Part shown: positions 1-7,638 of the stretch, piece by piece
How positions within the stretch are numbered: position 1 is the stretch's first letter
Layout: each line of letters starts with the position of its first letter
NCBI GenBank assembly: GCA_020442425.1
Contig: JAGRKB010000068.1
Span: forward strand, 1 to 48,574
Origin: Alphaproteobacteria bacterium
GTDB lineage: Bacteria > Pseudomonadota > Alphaproteobacteria > Micavibrionales > Micavibrionaceae
Direction: 5' to 3'
Length of the DNA: 48,574 nt
The notes under the pieces: generated by a model
Seen by the model: only the letters and a program-made list of their open reading frames with translations
Database searches by the model: none
Told to the model about the DNA's origin: nothing
Made by a program: the position numbers and the translations under genes

Positions 1-63
1 TCTGAACGGTTTTGTTGAACGCGCTTCAATTCAACCAATAAGAAGTCAACAAAATCAATGTGT

Positions 64-140
64 TGGCGCGCTCGAGAGGACTCGAAACCCTAACCTCCTG
101 ATCCGTAGTCAGGTGCTCTATCCAGTTGAGCTACGGGCGC
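64..140 (-). tRNA. tRNA-Arg (anticodon ACG), CCA encoded
   Basis: Read on the minus strand, the sequence folds as a cloverleaf: acceptor GCGCCCG, D-arm GCTC/GAGC, anticodon stem CCTGA/TCAGG around loop CTACGGA (anticodon ACG, arginine CGN codons), T-loop TTCGAGT, discriminator G and encoded CCA. Two pairs are irregular: acceptor C5 faces A68, and the T-stem closing pair 53-61 is T/C instead of the nearly invariant G-C. It may be a functional but unusual tRNA or a decaying second copy. Confidence 0.85.
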
Positions 141-251
141 ATCAAAGTTTGAGGAACATACTCGACCCGATTCATAATTGCAAGCCAAAAAAGTGCAAAA
201 AACATCTCGAAAATCGGCCTTAAAAATAAGGTGACAAATTCAGCTTCAATC

Positions 252-280
252 TTGACATTTTTTCTATACAATTCCATAAG
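252..280 (+). promoter_or_regulatory. Sigma-70-type promoter for the OmpA-like gene
   Basis: A perfect TTGACA box at 252-257 is followed after 17 bases by CATAAG at 275-280 (4 of 6 to TATAAT). It lies about 110 bases ahead of the ATG at 391, leaving a leader of roughly 100 nt. Seen by eye only. Confidence 0.5.
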
Positions 281-390
281 TTACATAGCGTTTGTGCGAG
301 AAGATTCGCGTGGACGTAACGTCTTTATGCGTTTAGACTAATACTCTGACGAACACATCACGTAATTTAAAATTGGGACACCCCTTTCAA

Positions 391-1548
391 ATGACAAAAA
401 TGACCGCTTCTCGCTTCTTCTGCAATTTACTGGCAACTTCTGCGCTTGTAGTATGTGCCTCTGCCGCAATGGCACAATCCGGAAACAAAACTCCGGCATT
501 GGTAATTACGAATCAGCCTCTACCGGCAGCATTAGCGGGTCAGGTTTATACAAAACCTGTTCAAACAACCACCATCACCCCACAGAACCTGCTGGAATCT
601 TATTACGGTACATCTGATACGATTGTTTCGCGCAAAATCGGAGACATTCACCGTGATTTGGGCGGTTTGCAAAACGACATGGCAAAATTGTCCGAGCGCA
701 TGGTTGAACTGGAAAAAGTCAATCAATTGGAAGCCGCAGATTACTATGCCAGCACAGCAACCATCTCGACCCAATTGCAATCAGGAACAACACCGGGTAA
801 TCCGCGCTTGCTTCAAAAACTCGCGAACGCACAAGACAGCCTCGATAAATTGGCGCGTAACGTCAATGACATGAACGAGCTGGCAATTGAAATCACTAAA
901 TCAGGATCAGTTGCGTCCTACCTCTTGGAAGGATCACGCTCTGCCTATGGTTTGACAGGTGCCGTTGAAGAAGATCACGTCCAATTGGCTCAACTTGAAG
1001 ACAGCATCAACAACACCATTATTGTGATTGACCGTTTGCAAAACAATATCAATGACGACATCACCCGCACCAGTGCTTACCTAGCAACTGAGCGCAGCAA
1101 CTTGCGCACCATGTCTTTGGCTGTGGCAGACGGTAATCTTTTGGGCAAAGCCTTGTCTTCCCGCCCTTTCACATCTTCCGCCAAAAAGACGGAAACCATC
1201 GAATTGGCAAAAACGGCATCCGCAGAACAACCTCCGGCACCGAGCAACCCTCGCCCGCTGGTAAAAATCCGCTTTGACCGTGAAAACGTAGATTACGAAC
1301 AACCGGTTTATGTAGCCCTTAACGAGGCCATGGAAAAATTCCCGGGCGCACGTTTCGAACTGGTTGCTGTGTATCCATCCGAAGGCAACGCAGCCCAAGC
1401 CGCAATTGAAAGCACAAAATCCCGCCGCAATGCCGAGCGTGTTTTGCGCTCCATGACTCAAATGGGATTGCCGATGGAAAAAGTCGATATCTCCTACGCA
1501 TCCAGCGTCGATGTCGGCAGCAGCGAAGTTCATATCTACGTCAGATAG
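391..1548 (+). CDS. Exported protein with coiled coil and OmpA-like C-terminal domain
   Basis: 385 residues from the ATG at 391; a TTG 18 bases upstream also opens the frame but gives a poor N-terminus. An N-terminal hydrophobic stretch ending in ASAAMAQ is a good Sec signal peptide with a signal peptidase I site, so the mature protein should be periplasmic or surface exposed. The middle is polar and heptad-like (IGDIHRDLGGLQND, QLEDSINN), suggesting coiled coils. The last 100 residues (VKIRFDRENVDYE, then NAERVLRSMTQMGLP) have the spacing of an OmpA-type peptidoglycan-binding fold, though the usual binding motif is degenerate. The exact role is unknown. It stops 2 bp before a tRNA-Arg gene, so the two may be cotranscribed. 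Confidence 0.75.
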   Translation: MTKMTASRFFCNLLATSALVVCASAAMAQSGNKTPALVITNQPLPAALAGQVYTKPVQTTTITPQNLLESYYGTSDTIVSRKIGDIHRDLGGLQNDMAKLSERMVELEKVNQLEAADYYASTATISTQLQSGTTPGNPRLLQKLANAQDSLDKLARNVNDMNELAIEITKSGSVASYLLEGSRSAYGLTGAVEEDHVQLAQLEDSINNTIIVIDRLQNNINDDITRTSAYLATERSNLRTMSLAVADGNLLGKALSSRPFTSSAKKTETIELAKTASAEQPPAPSNPRPLVKIRFDRENVDYEQPVYVALNEAMEKFPGARFELVAVYPSEGNAAQAAIESTKSRRNAERVLRSMTQMGLPMEKVDISYASSVDVGSSEVHIYVR

Positions 1549-1550
1549 TC

Positions 1551-1627
1551 GTTCTCGTAGCTCAGTTGGATAGAGCACAAGTTTCCTAAACTTGGGGCCG
1601 CAGGTTCAATTCCTGCCGGGAACACCA
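1551..1627 (+). tRNA. tRNA-Arg (anticodon CCT), CCA encoded
   Basis: A clean cloverleaf: acceptor GTTCTCG/CGGGAAC, D-stem GCTC/GAGC, anticodon stem CAAGT/ACTTG around TTCCTAA (anticodon CCT, reads AGG), T-stem GCAGG/CCTGC perfectly paired, discriminator A, encoded CCA. It begins only 2 bp after the preceding stop codon. Its 3' end is repeated downstream at 1744-1764. Confidence 0.95.
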
Positions 1628-1628
1628 T
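1608..1628 (+). repeat. 21-bp direct repeat, copy 1 (tRNA-Arg 3' end)
   Basis: The last 20 bases of tRNA-Arg(CCT) plus one T recur exactly at 1744-1764, 136 bp downstream. Such tRNA 3'-end duplications are typical attachment-site scars of tyrosine-recombinase elements. Confidence 0.7.
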
Positions 1629-1743
1629 CCTGAATTTCAAACATACCTGAATTGAACCTAAAAAAGAAGTCACGGAACGTGTCCATAGGTTCACGACGAA
1701 CTGTCCTTATGACAGTGAAGGCGCCGCCGAAAGAATTGAGGCG

Positions 1744-1764
1744 AATTCCTGCCGGGAACACCAT
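1744..1764 (+). repeat. 21-bp direct repeat, copy 2 (possible attachment-site remnant)
   Basis: Identical to 1608-1628. The sequence just upstream no longer matches the tRNA, so this is not a full second tRNA gene. The 115 bp between copies hold no recognisable gene; together with the repeat at 1799-1872 they fill the stretch up to the next gene. Confidence 0.6.
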
Positions 1765-1798
1765 TACCTTTATATATAGTAGCTTTGAATAAGAAATC

Positions 1799-1872
1799 GT
1801 CATCCCGTTGGCGCATTCCGAAGGAATGCTTGCACGAACGGGATCCAGAAAGCGAGCCGTGAAACGGCTCAC
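1799..1872. repeat. Palindromic repeat family A, copy 1
   Basis: Pattern GTCATCCCGTTGG, an inner hairpin (GCATTCC/GGAATGC), ACGAACGGGATCC, then a second hairpin GAGCCGTGAAACGGCTC. The outer arms ATCCCGTT and AACGGGAT pair. Other copies lie at 38158-38232, 41923-41972 and 42414-42456. Its right end supplies the stop codon of the methyltransferase gene starting at 2618. Confidence 0.85.
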
Positions 1873-2618
1873 ATAAAGACTAGAGCACTCGCACCCCGTA
1901 ACACGTGCTCCGCCTCATCCGTATAACTGCCGTCTTCTTTGTGAAGGACAAGCCCTGCATGAATACGCGCTGGCGTTTTACGGTCTTTAATCGCGCGAAT
2001 AATCACACGCTTGGCTTCAACACTGGCGCGCGGCCACAACGGAATAATCTCGACCGCGCCGAACCGCTTCCCCAGCGCACGAATAATTCTGTCTGTTCCG
2101 CTCGCAGGATAAATGATCGTGACCCCGCCGCCGTTTTTGACCAACTCATGCGCAACCTTAATCCAGTCCTCTAACGACAACTCGTCGTCTTGGTGTCCAT
2201 GGGCCACGGCGCGCAGCTCATGCGGTGACGGCGTATGATCTCCCGCCTCTCGAAAGGGAGGATTCAACATCACCTGATCGTAAATAGGTTTTTGAGGGAC
2301 TTCGAAATCACGAATATCACAACAATAAAACTCCGTGCGATCCGATACATCATTTAGCGCTGCATTCTGTTGCGCCAAATCATAATAAACCTGCTCACGT
2401 TCTATTCCGCTGAGCCTTATTTCAGGACAGCGAAACGTCAGACAAAAAGAGGCGCCACCAACACCACACCCGAGATCAAGCACATGATCCCCCTTTTGCG
2501 CAGGACAAGCCGCAGCGAGCATCACACTATCAAGTGACGTCCGAAACGCCCCGTCCGCAGGCTGCAATAATCGCACTTGCTTATCCAAAACATGAATCTC
2601 GACAGTCGATTTAGTCAT
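1869..2618 (-). CDS. tRNA1(Val) A37 N6-methyltransferase-like protein (TrmN6/YfiC family)
   Basis: 249 residues from the ATG at 2618; a longer reading frame exists but this start gives the family's N-terminus and length. It is a class I SAM-dependent methyltransferase: motif I DLGCGVGG at about 48-55 and the catalytic NPPF at 119-122, characteristic of N6-adenine transfer. E. coli TrmN6 (about 245 aa) modifies A37 of tRNA1(Val). The start overlaps the stop of the Rsm22-like gene by 8 bases, so the two are translationally coupled. The stop codon lies inside a dispersed palindromic repeat, suggesting that insertion reshaped the 3' end. Family assignment is good; the precise RNA target is inferred. 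Confidence 0.8.
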   Translation of the reverse strand: MTKSTVEIHVLDKQVRLLQPADGAFRTSLDSVMLAAACPAQKGDHVLDLGCGVGGASFCLTFRCPEIRLSGIEREQVYYDLAQQNAALNDVSDRTEFYCCDIRDFEVPQKPIYDQVMLNPPFREAGDHTPSPHELRAVAHGHQDDELSLEDWIKVAHELVKNGGGVTIIYPASGTDRIIRALGKRFGAVEIIPLWPRASVEAKRVIIRAIKDRKTPARIHAGLVLHKEDGSYTDEAEHVLRGASALVFM

Positions 2619-3588
2619 CAAGAGAATCCCCCCAACTACATTTCTTGGCCTGCTTATAATGCGGCGAAGACTTGGCAATCTCTAAAGTTTTAGCCATACC
2701 ATCCGCACCACAGACTTGTAATTGAATAACCTTACCAAGGGACGGATGACCAATCACGCGGTAATCAGGAAGCGTCGCAGGAAAACGGCTTAACGCCACC
2801 CAAGAGAATTTTTCATCTTCATACCCAAGCTGCGCGCCTTCTTTCATTTGCTTATGAAACTTTGACCGCTCCACCCGTACCGAGAAATGACACCACCTGT
2901 TTTCATCCCCTGCTAAAGGACACGCACCCGTTTGCGGACAAGGCCCGATCACATAACACCCGTCTAAAGTCGAAGCACTCGCGCGTGCTGCGTGAACAAC
3001 AGAAAATCCAAATGGTGTCCCTGTTTCAACAACAATCAAAACACCCCGACATTTGGACCACAGATCAGCAATAACTTTGCCCCAGCTTTTCGGCGCAACT
3101 TCATTCAAAACATAAGATGCCAAAACCAAATCCGCGCCCCCTTCAAACGAAGAAACTCCGGACAAATCTTTCTCAACCCAAGACACGTTCCCTGAAATTT
3201 CAGGCGTAATAAAATCGTGCCCGACCTCGCGTAAAAACTTGTTTGGCTCAAGCAAAGTGAATTGCTCTGCCTCCCATTCCATAGACGCCGCCAAAGACGC
3301 CGTCGCAGGTCCTGCCCCGACATCTAATATTGTTTTCGGTGAAAAATCAGGAAGAAGCCGCGCAACCTCTTCCATCACACGCGCATTCGCAGAAAAAGTC
3401 GCAGGCAACCGCGCAACCAAATAGGCCATCGCCTCGGACAGATTTTTCATCTGCAAAGAACCACCCTGCACACGGCGATATCGCTCAGAGACATCAACAG
3501 CCGAACGGGAAATCTGATCACGCGACGTCGAAGCCTGCACAGCCTCTTCAATTCGGGAACGGAGAGCATGAGGAAATTGTTGAACCAT
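2611..3588 (-). CDS. Rsm22-like ribosomal small-subunit-associated methyltransferase
   Basis: 325 residues. The Rossmann motif LDVGAGPATAS (about 88-98) marks a SAM-dependent methyltransferase. The C-terminal half carries the Rsm22 cysteine pattern: CPQTGACPL, then RWCHFSVRVER, probable ligands of an iron-sulfur cluster. Family members act with the mitochondrial small ribosomal subunit; bacterial members are poorly characterised and presumed ribosome-associated. The gene is followed by, and overlaps, the TrmN6-like gene, forming a small RNA-modification operon. Length matches the family. Confidence 0.82.
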   Translation of the reverse strand: MVQQFPHALRSRIEEAVQASTSRDQISRSAVDVSERYRRVQGGSLQMKNLSEAMAYLVARLPATFSANARVMEEVARLLPDFSPKTILDVGAGPATASLAASMEWEAEQFTLLEPNKFLREVGHDFITPEISGNVSWVEKDLSGVSSFEGGADLVLASYVLNEVAPKSWGKVIADLWSKCRGVLIVVETGTPFGFSVVHAARASASTLDGCYVIGPCPQTGACPLAGDENRWCHFSVRVERSKFHKQMKEGAQLGYEDEKFSWVALSRFPATLPDYRVIGHPSLGKVIQLQVCGADGMAKTLEIAKSSPHYKQAKKCSWGDSLDD

Positions 3589-3625
3589 AAAGAAGATGTA
3601 GCCTAGTCCGAAACGAGAAGCAAGA

Positions 3626-4021
3626 TTATCGCATCAACTCTATTTCTGGCTTCATAGAATTGGCAAGAGCATCCTGACAGCGATCACCAAAACGAATTCG
3701 GCAAGAATCCTGAACATTTTCAGTCAAGGCAGCCTCTCGACTGATGGTCTTCCAGTTAATATCAGCCGCGGCCATTTTATGAGCCAAAGGCCTATCCTTC
3801 AATTCAAGAACCAATCGATCAGAAGCCTCCAGATATTGGTCGGCAAACCGCTGCTCTAGAGGACCAAAACCACCAGCGCTATTCAATTTCTGAACAGCAC
3901 CATGAACGAGAGCATCTCCGGCCTCAGATTGACGAAGACGATGTCCCAAACCTTCCATGGCCTTATCATCCAAATTGGCAAGATCGCGAAACAACTTATC
4001 TTGCTCAGCTTTCATTCTCAT
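3626..4021 (-). CDS. Detached C-terminal part of the metallopeptidase-like gene
   Basis: 131 residues from an internal ATG, charged and helix-rich, no recognised domain. Upstream of this ATG the same frame continues without a stop back to about 4128, reading ENEASERSIEGAIRSFVRSD and onward, which looks like genuine coding sequence. The preceding gene leaves this frame near a TTTT run at 4101-4104 (AAAA in the coding strand). One extra base there would join both halves into a protein of roughly 470 residues. It is therefore best read as the tail of a frameshifted gene, not an independent gene; a sequencing error in the homopolymer is possible. Confidence 0.6.
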   Translation of the reverse strand: MRMKAEQDKLFRDLANLDDKAMEGLGHRLRQSEAGDALVHGAVQKLNSAGGFGPLEQRFADQYLEASDRLVLELKDRPLAHKMAAADINWKTISREAALTENVQDSCRIRFGDRCQDALANSMKPEIELMR

Positions 4022-4077
4022 CTCTCCAATTCGCGGATCTTCGTAATCACTGCGAACAAAAGACCGGATAGCCCCTT

Positions 4078-5034
4078 CTATGCTGCGCTCGGAAGCTTCA
4101 TTTTCCGATCGCGTATTAAACTCTCATCTCGATAAAAACGAATAGCCTCCGCCGCATAAGATCGCCCGATTTGAATATTGATTTTATCATGCAAACTGGC
4201 ATGTGCAGCACGCGCCTGATCAGTCGTAAAATCAAGTTGAGACAAATCAGCATCATCAATTTGATCCGGATCATTTCCGAATAAAATCGAAGTCGCATGC
4301 GCCGCTTGCTGCCCGATCCCTCGATAAGAAGCCTCTTCATTTGCAACAGCACTATAAGCTCTCAACGATAATAAATCTCTGGCATACTCTTTGGAAAATG
4401 GCGCCTGACCGGCTTCTACTAGTACACGCCGAGCTTCAAAAGAATACGCATCCGCCTCTCCTTCATGCTCCAGAAAATCCGTAACGCCATGAAGACGATC
4501 ATTTTTAATTTCTTGAAATTCTTTAATCCCGTGGCCGAACTCATGCAAAAGTGCCTGCGCCCGTTGATCCTGGTCCCTCCCATGCAAATGAACAGAAAGA
4601 GTATCGTCTTTTAAATTCATAGCTTGTTGAAAAAACTGTTCGACACTGCGATCTTGACCGACAGAGATCACAATCACTCCGTCCCCCTCATAGAACTCGG
4701 GAAAATTCAGCAACAAAGTTTTCTGCAGCCGAAATTCCAGCATCTTAGATAGCATCGGACTATTCTGCTCATCAGAAAAAACATTCTGATCAATCCCGCG
4801 TCGAATAACATCCATGATAGAATCATCTTGAGGAACAGCCTCCTCAAACATTTTCAAAACAGTCTCACGAGAAACGGAGCCATCTGTACCATGCTGTAAA
4901 TCCTTCGGATCAATCAAAACAACTTTGCCCTGAAATCCTAGTTGCTCGATAGCTCGAATCCCCGCATCAAACCGCCCTCGAACATTATCCGAAGAGAATA
5001 CTTGCGTTTTATGATCCGAAACCTCAACCACCAA
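4078..5034 (-). CDS. Zinc-metallopeptidase-like protein, N-terminal part (frameshifted)
   Basis: 318 residues from a TTG at 5034 (an AAGGGA sits just upstream; no in-frame ATG is near). The zinc-binding HEFGH at 164-168 is followed about 25 residues later by EGEADAY, a probable third ligand, the layout of gluzincin-type metallopeptidases. No signal peptide is visible, so it may be cytoplasmic or an effector exported by another route. The frame ends abruptly at 4078 just past a four-base homopolymer (4101-4104); the -1 frame continues as the 3626-4021 reading frame. Family not recognised beyond the metal motif. The gene is divergent from the polyprenyl synthase gene at 5144. Confidence 0.65.
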   Translation of the reverse strand: MVVEVSDHKTQVFSSDNVRGRFDAGIRAIEQLGFQGKVVLIDPKDLQHGTDGSVSRETVLKMFEEAVPQDDSIMDVIRRGIDQNVFSDEQNSPMLSKMLEFRLQKTLLLNFPEFYEGDGVIVISVGQDRSVEQFFQQAMNLKDDTLSVHLHGRDQDQRAQALLHEFGHGIKEFQEIKNDRLHGVTDFLEHEGEADAYSFEARRVLVEAGQAPFSKEYARDLLSLRAYSAVANEEASYRGIGQQAAHATSILFGNDPDQIDDADLSQLDFTTDQARAAHASLHDKINIQIGRSYAAEAIRFYRDESLIRDRKMKLPSAA

Positions 5035-5143
5035 CTCATTCCCTTTTCTGAGAGATCAGCAACCCTGATTAGAATTTTATGACAAAAAAACTTTTTTTTC
5101 AATATCTTGGAAGATCATCATATTTGCTATATACCAATATTTT

Positions 5144-6184
5144 ATGAAGACAACAGCACCCGCAGCCCCATTGGTTCCTATGACAACCCCACCTCCCAAC
5201 CCTTTGGAAGATCTATCGCGCCTTCTGGCAAGTGACATGGCAGAAACCAATAAACTGATATTGGAGAGGATGCAGTCTGAAATCCCACTGATCCCGCAAT
5301 TAGCAGGATATTTGATTGCTGCAGGCGGAAAACGCATTCGCCCCTTGATGACTTTGGCATCGACTCGCCTGTTTGATAACGATACTGACCGCGCCTACCG
5401 TTTGGCGGCAGCCGTAGAGTTTATTCATACCGCAACACTTCTTCATGATGATGTAGTTGACGAAAGTAATCAGCGACGCGGGCAAGCCTCGGCAAATGCC
5501 GTTTTCGGCAACCAATCCAGCGTGCTTGTAGGGGATTTCCTCTTTTCAAAATCCTTTGAACTGATGGTCGAAGACGGCTCTATCGAGGTTCTGGGCATTC
5601 TCTCAAAAGCCTCCGCCATCATCGCAGAAGGTGAAGTATTACAATTATCTATACAAAATTCTTTAGAAACCACTTTAAATCAATATGAACGCGTCATCGC
5701 TGCCAAAACTGCCGCTTTATTCGCCGCAGCCTGTGAAATCGGCGCAGTCATAACGGATCAATCCGCACCTATCCAAAAATCCCTGCATGACTATGGCCAC
5801 CATGTAGGCATGGCATTCCAGATCGCTGATGACATTTTGGATTACCAATCCAGCTCAGAAGAATTAGGGAAATCCATTGGTGATGATTTCAAAGAGGGAA
5901 AAATGACTGCTCCTGTGATTTTCGCCCTTGAATCGGCCCAAAAATCAAGTTCAAAGGAAGAGTTGGATTTCTGGGCAAGAACCATAGGCAATAAAGACAT
6001 TACAGACAACGACCTAAAACAGGCTCAATCCCTGATTAAAAAGACCGGATCAGATACAAAAACCATAAAATTGGCAGAAAACCACATCCAAAAAGCGCAT
6101 AACGCCCTAGAAATATTAGAAGAATCTCATATAAAGTCCCTCTTTCTGGATTTGGCAAATTACACCCTCCATCGCAAAAACTGA
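5144..6184 (+). CDS. ispB: Trans-polyprenyl diphosphate synthase (octa/decaprenyl type)
   Basis: 346 residues. It makes the long isoprenoid tail of ubiquinone by repeated condensation of isopentenyl diphosphate onto an allylic primer. Visible hallmarks are GGKRIRP (61-67), the first aspartate-rich motif DDVVD at 102-106 and the second, DDILD, at 229-233, preceded by GMAFQIAD. Length is typical of the class. The N-terminal 20 residues are proline-rich and may be an extension; an in-frame ATG at residue 13 is an alternative start. Chain length cannot be read with certainty. It appears to be monocistronic. Confidence 0.9.
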   Translation: MKTTAPAAPLVPMTTPPPNPLEDLSRLLASDMAETNKLILERMQSEIPLIPQLAGYLIAAGGKRIRPLMTLASTRLFDNDTDRAYRLAAAVEFIHTATLLHDDVVDESNQRRGQASANAVFGNQSSVLVGDFLFSKSFELMVEDGSIEVLGILSKASAIIAEGEVLQLSIQNSLETTLNQYERVIAAKTAALFAAACEIGAVITDQSAPIQKSLHDYGHHVGMAFQIADDILDYQSSSEELGKSIGDDFKEGKMTAPVIFALESAQKSSSKEELDFWARTIGNKDITDNDLKQAQSLIKKTGSDTKTIKLAENHIQKAHNALEILEESHIKSLFLDLANYTLHRKN

Positions 6185-6299
6185 GCCCTCAAGGCATTTC
6201 CTCTCTAACTGATTGAAATTAAAGCGCCAATTCCTCCTCTTAAAATGTGGAAGCTAAATGTGGAAGAATGTGACAAATTATCTCAATTTTAACAAAATA

Positions 6300-6308
6300 T
6301 GCTATAAT
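6300..6308 (+). promoter_or_regulatory. Extended -10 promoter of the pseudopilin operon
   Basis: TGCTATAAT is an exact extended -10 element (TGn then TATAAT), 25 bases ahead of the start codon at 6334. No good -35 box is seen at the normal spacing. The same nine bases occur at 31822-31830. Confidence 0.45.
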
Positions 6309-6333
6309 AGGGGCTTGGGGTTATGGTGTAACA

Positions 6334-7617
6334 ATGCTGATTGAAAAAACTGTTCCAAAAAAACATAAGAATTCTGCCGGCTTCTCATTAATCGAAATCG
6401 CCATAGGCCTGATGATTCTGGGTATCCTAATGGTTCCTCTTCTTGATATGTATAAGCAGTACAGATACAAGAAAATGATTGAAGCTAATGAAGATTACGT
6501 AGACCTAATCAACACGGCTCTATACAAATACGTTATCCGATATGGTCGCTACCCCCGCCCCGCCGAAGGATCTATCCCTGGTAATGGCGTAGGAGAGGGA
6601 ACAGAAATAGCCCTAGCCTCCATTACATTCCCTTGCGTAAATGACATGACAACAGTCTGCGAGACCAACGGCCCCCCCAATGAGCGTGTTTATATCGGAG
6701 TAGTTCCATTTGCAGAAATTGGATTGCCTAAAAAATATTCTTTGGATGGCTATAATCGACGCTTTACTTATGCTGTAACAAAAGATCTAACAGAAACCGC
6801 CACATTCTCCGATACGGGCGGAAAAATCAAAGTGATTGATAAAGCTGGAGGGGATAAACAAGGAACTGCCGAAAACATACACTATATAGTAATTTCTCAC
6901 GGTGCGAACGGCAAAGGCACAACGACAAATTCCGGAGTTTTATACGCAAGTTGCTCCGGTCCGGGAAAGGACATAGAAAGCTGCGATAACGACAAGACAT
7001 TCAATAGTAACTTTGAATCGATAAGCGGCACATATGACCGTGAAGTCAGTGAAGTAGCAGGTCCCAATTATTATGATGATTACATAGGATACGCGACAAC
7101 AACCGCGCAAGATATCTGGGCTGAACAACCCGATTTGCTGACACCGGATTTATACAACCGGAACGCCGGTAATATCCGTGTAGGAGCATGGGGAGCTGGC
7201 CCGCTAAATGGCAACACAGACCCCGAAGCACAATTAGATATAGCAGGAACGACAGCTACACCAGGACACCTGAAGGCTAATCAAGTACAAACAAATAGAC
7301 TCTGTACCTTCTTTGAAGACGAGTCAGGAACGCCTTACGTAGGATGCACCCCCGCCGGACTAGGTACCCCCGCAAAAGAGGTGTTTGCACCAGTTATCAT
7401 CGGCGGAGATCCGGACCCTGCAGACGGATTTGCAGAATCTGAAGGAAATGGTATTTACTGTGGAGAGAAAGGATTAAAAGGCATTGCTCATGCTGATGAG
7501 CAATGCGGAAACAACCTTCCTGTCGGCATCCTTGCAGTTGACGCAACGACTTGCGGCAATCCGGGATGGGCAGGACGCAAGGTTATATCCGGAGTTCTTA
7601 TTTGTGAATCCCCTTAA
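6334..7617 (+). CDS. Large pseudopilin-like protein 1
   Basis: 427 residues. The short basic leader ends in G16, followed by FSLIE and a hydrophobic helix (IAIGLMILGILMVPLL): a type IV prepilin/pseudopilin N-terminus with the conserved Glu at mature position 5, so a prepilin peptidase should cleave and methylate it. The ectodomain is far larger than in ordinary pilins (about 120-200 aa). Segments shared with the next two genes: RYPRP, YIGVVPFAEIG, LDGYNRRFTYAV and IVISHGANGKG. Further on, AQLDIAG resembles tail-fibre repeat modules, followed by cysteine pairs. It is first of three tandem genes, 21 bp before the second. Probable role: minor pilin or pilus-borne adhesin; function inferred. Confidence 0.75.
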   Translation: MLIEKTVPKKHKNSAGFSLIEIAIGLMILGILMVPLLDMYKQYRYKKMIEANEDYVDLINTALYKYVIRYGRYPRPAEGSIPGNGVGEGTEIALASITFPCVNDMTTVCETNGPPNERVYIGVVPFAEIGLPKKYSLDGYNRRFTYAVTKDLTETATFSDTGGKIKVIDKAGGDKQGTAENIHYIVISHGANGKGTTTNSGVLYASCSGPGKDIESCDNDKTFNSNFESISGTYDREVSEVAGPNYYDDYIGYATTTAQDIWAEQPDLLTPDLYNRNAGNIRVGAWGAGPLNGNTDPEAQLDIAGTTATPGHLKANQVQTNRLCTFFEDESGTPYVGCTPAGLGTPAKEVFAPVIIGGDPDPADGFAESEGNGIYCGEKGLKGIAHADEQCGNNLPVGILAVDATTCGNPGWAGRKVISGVLICESP

Positions 7618-7638
7618 CATTAAAAAGCAAGCGAAAAC

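Noticed and set aside
1081..1578. 165-residue minus-strand frame antisense to the OmpA-like gene
   Set aside because: It lies wholly opposite a well supported exported protein and has the Cys/Arg-rich look of a shadow frame.
1606..1872. 88-residue minus-strand frame spanning the tRNA 3' end duplication
   Set aside because: It runs through the tRNA, a palindromic repeat and the spacer, has no ribosome-binding site and no recognisable protein; it is an open frame by chance.
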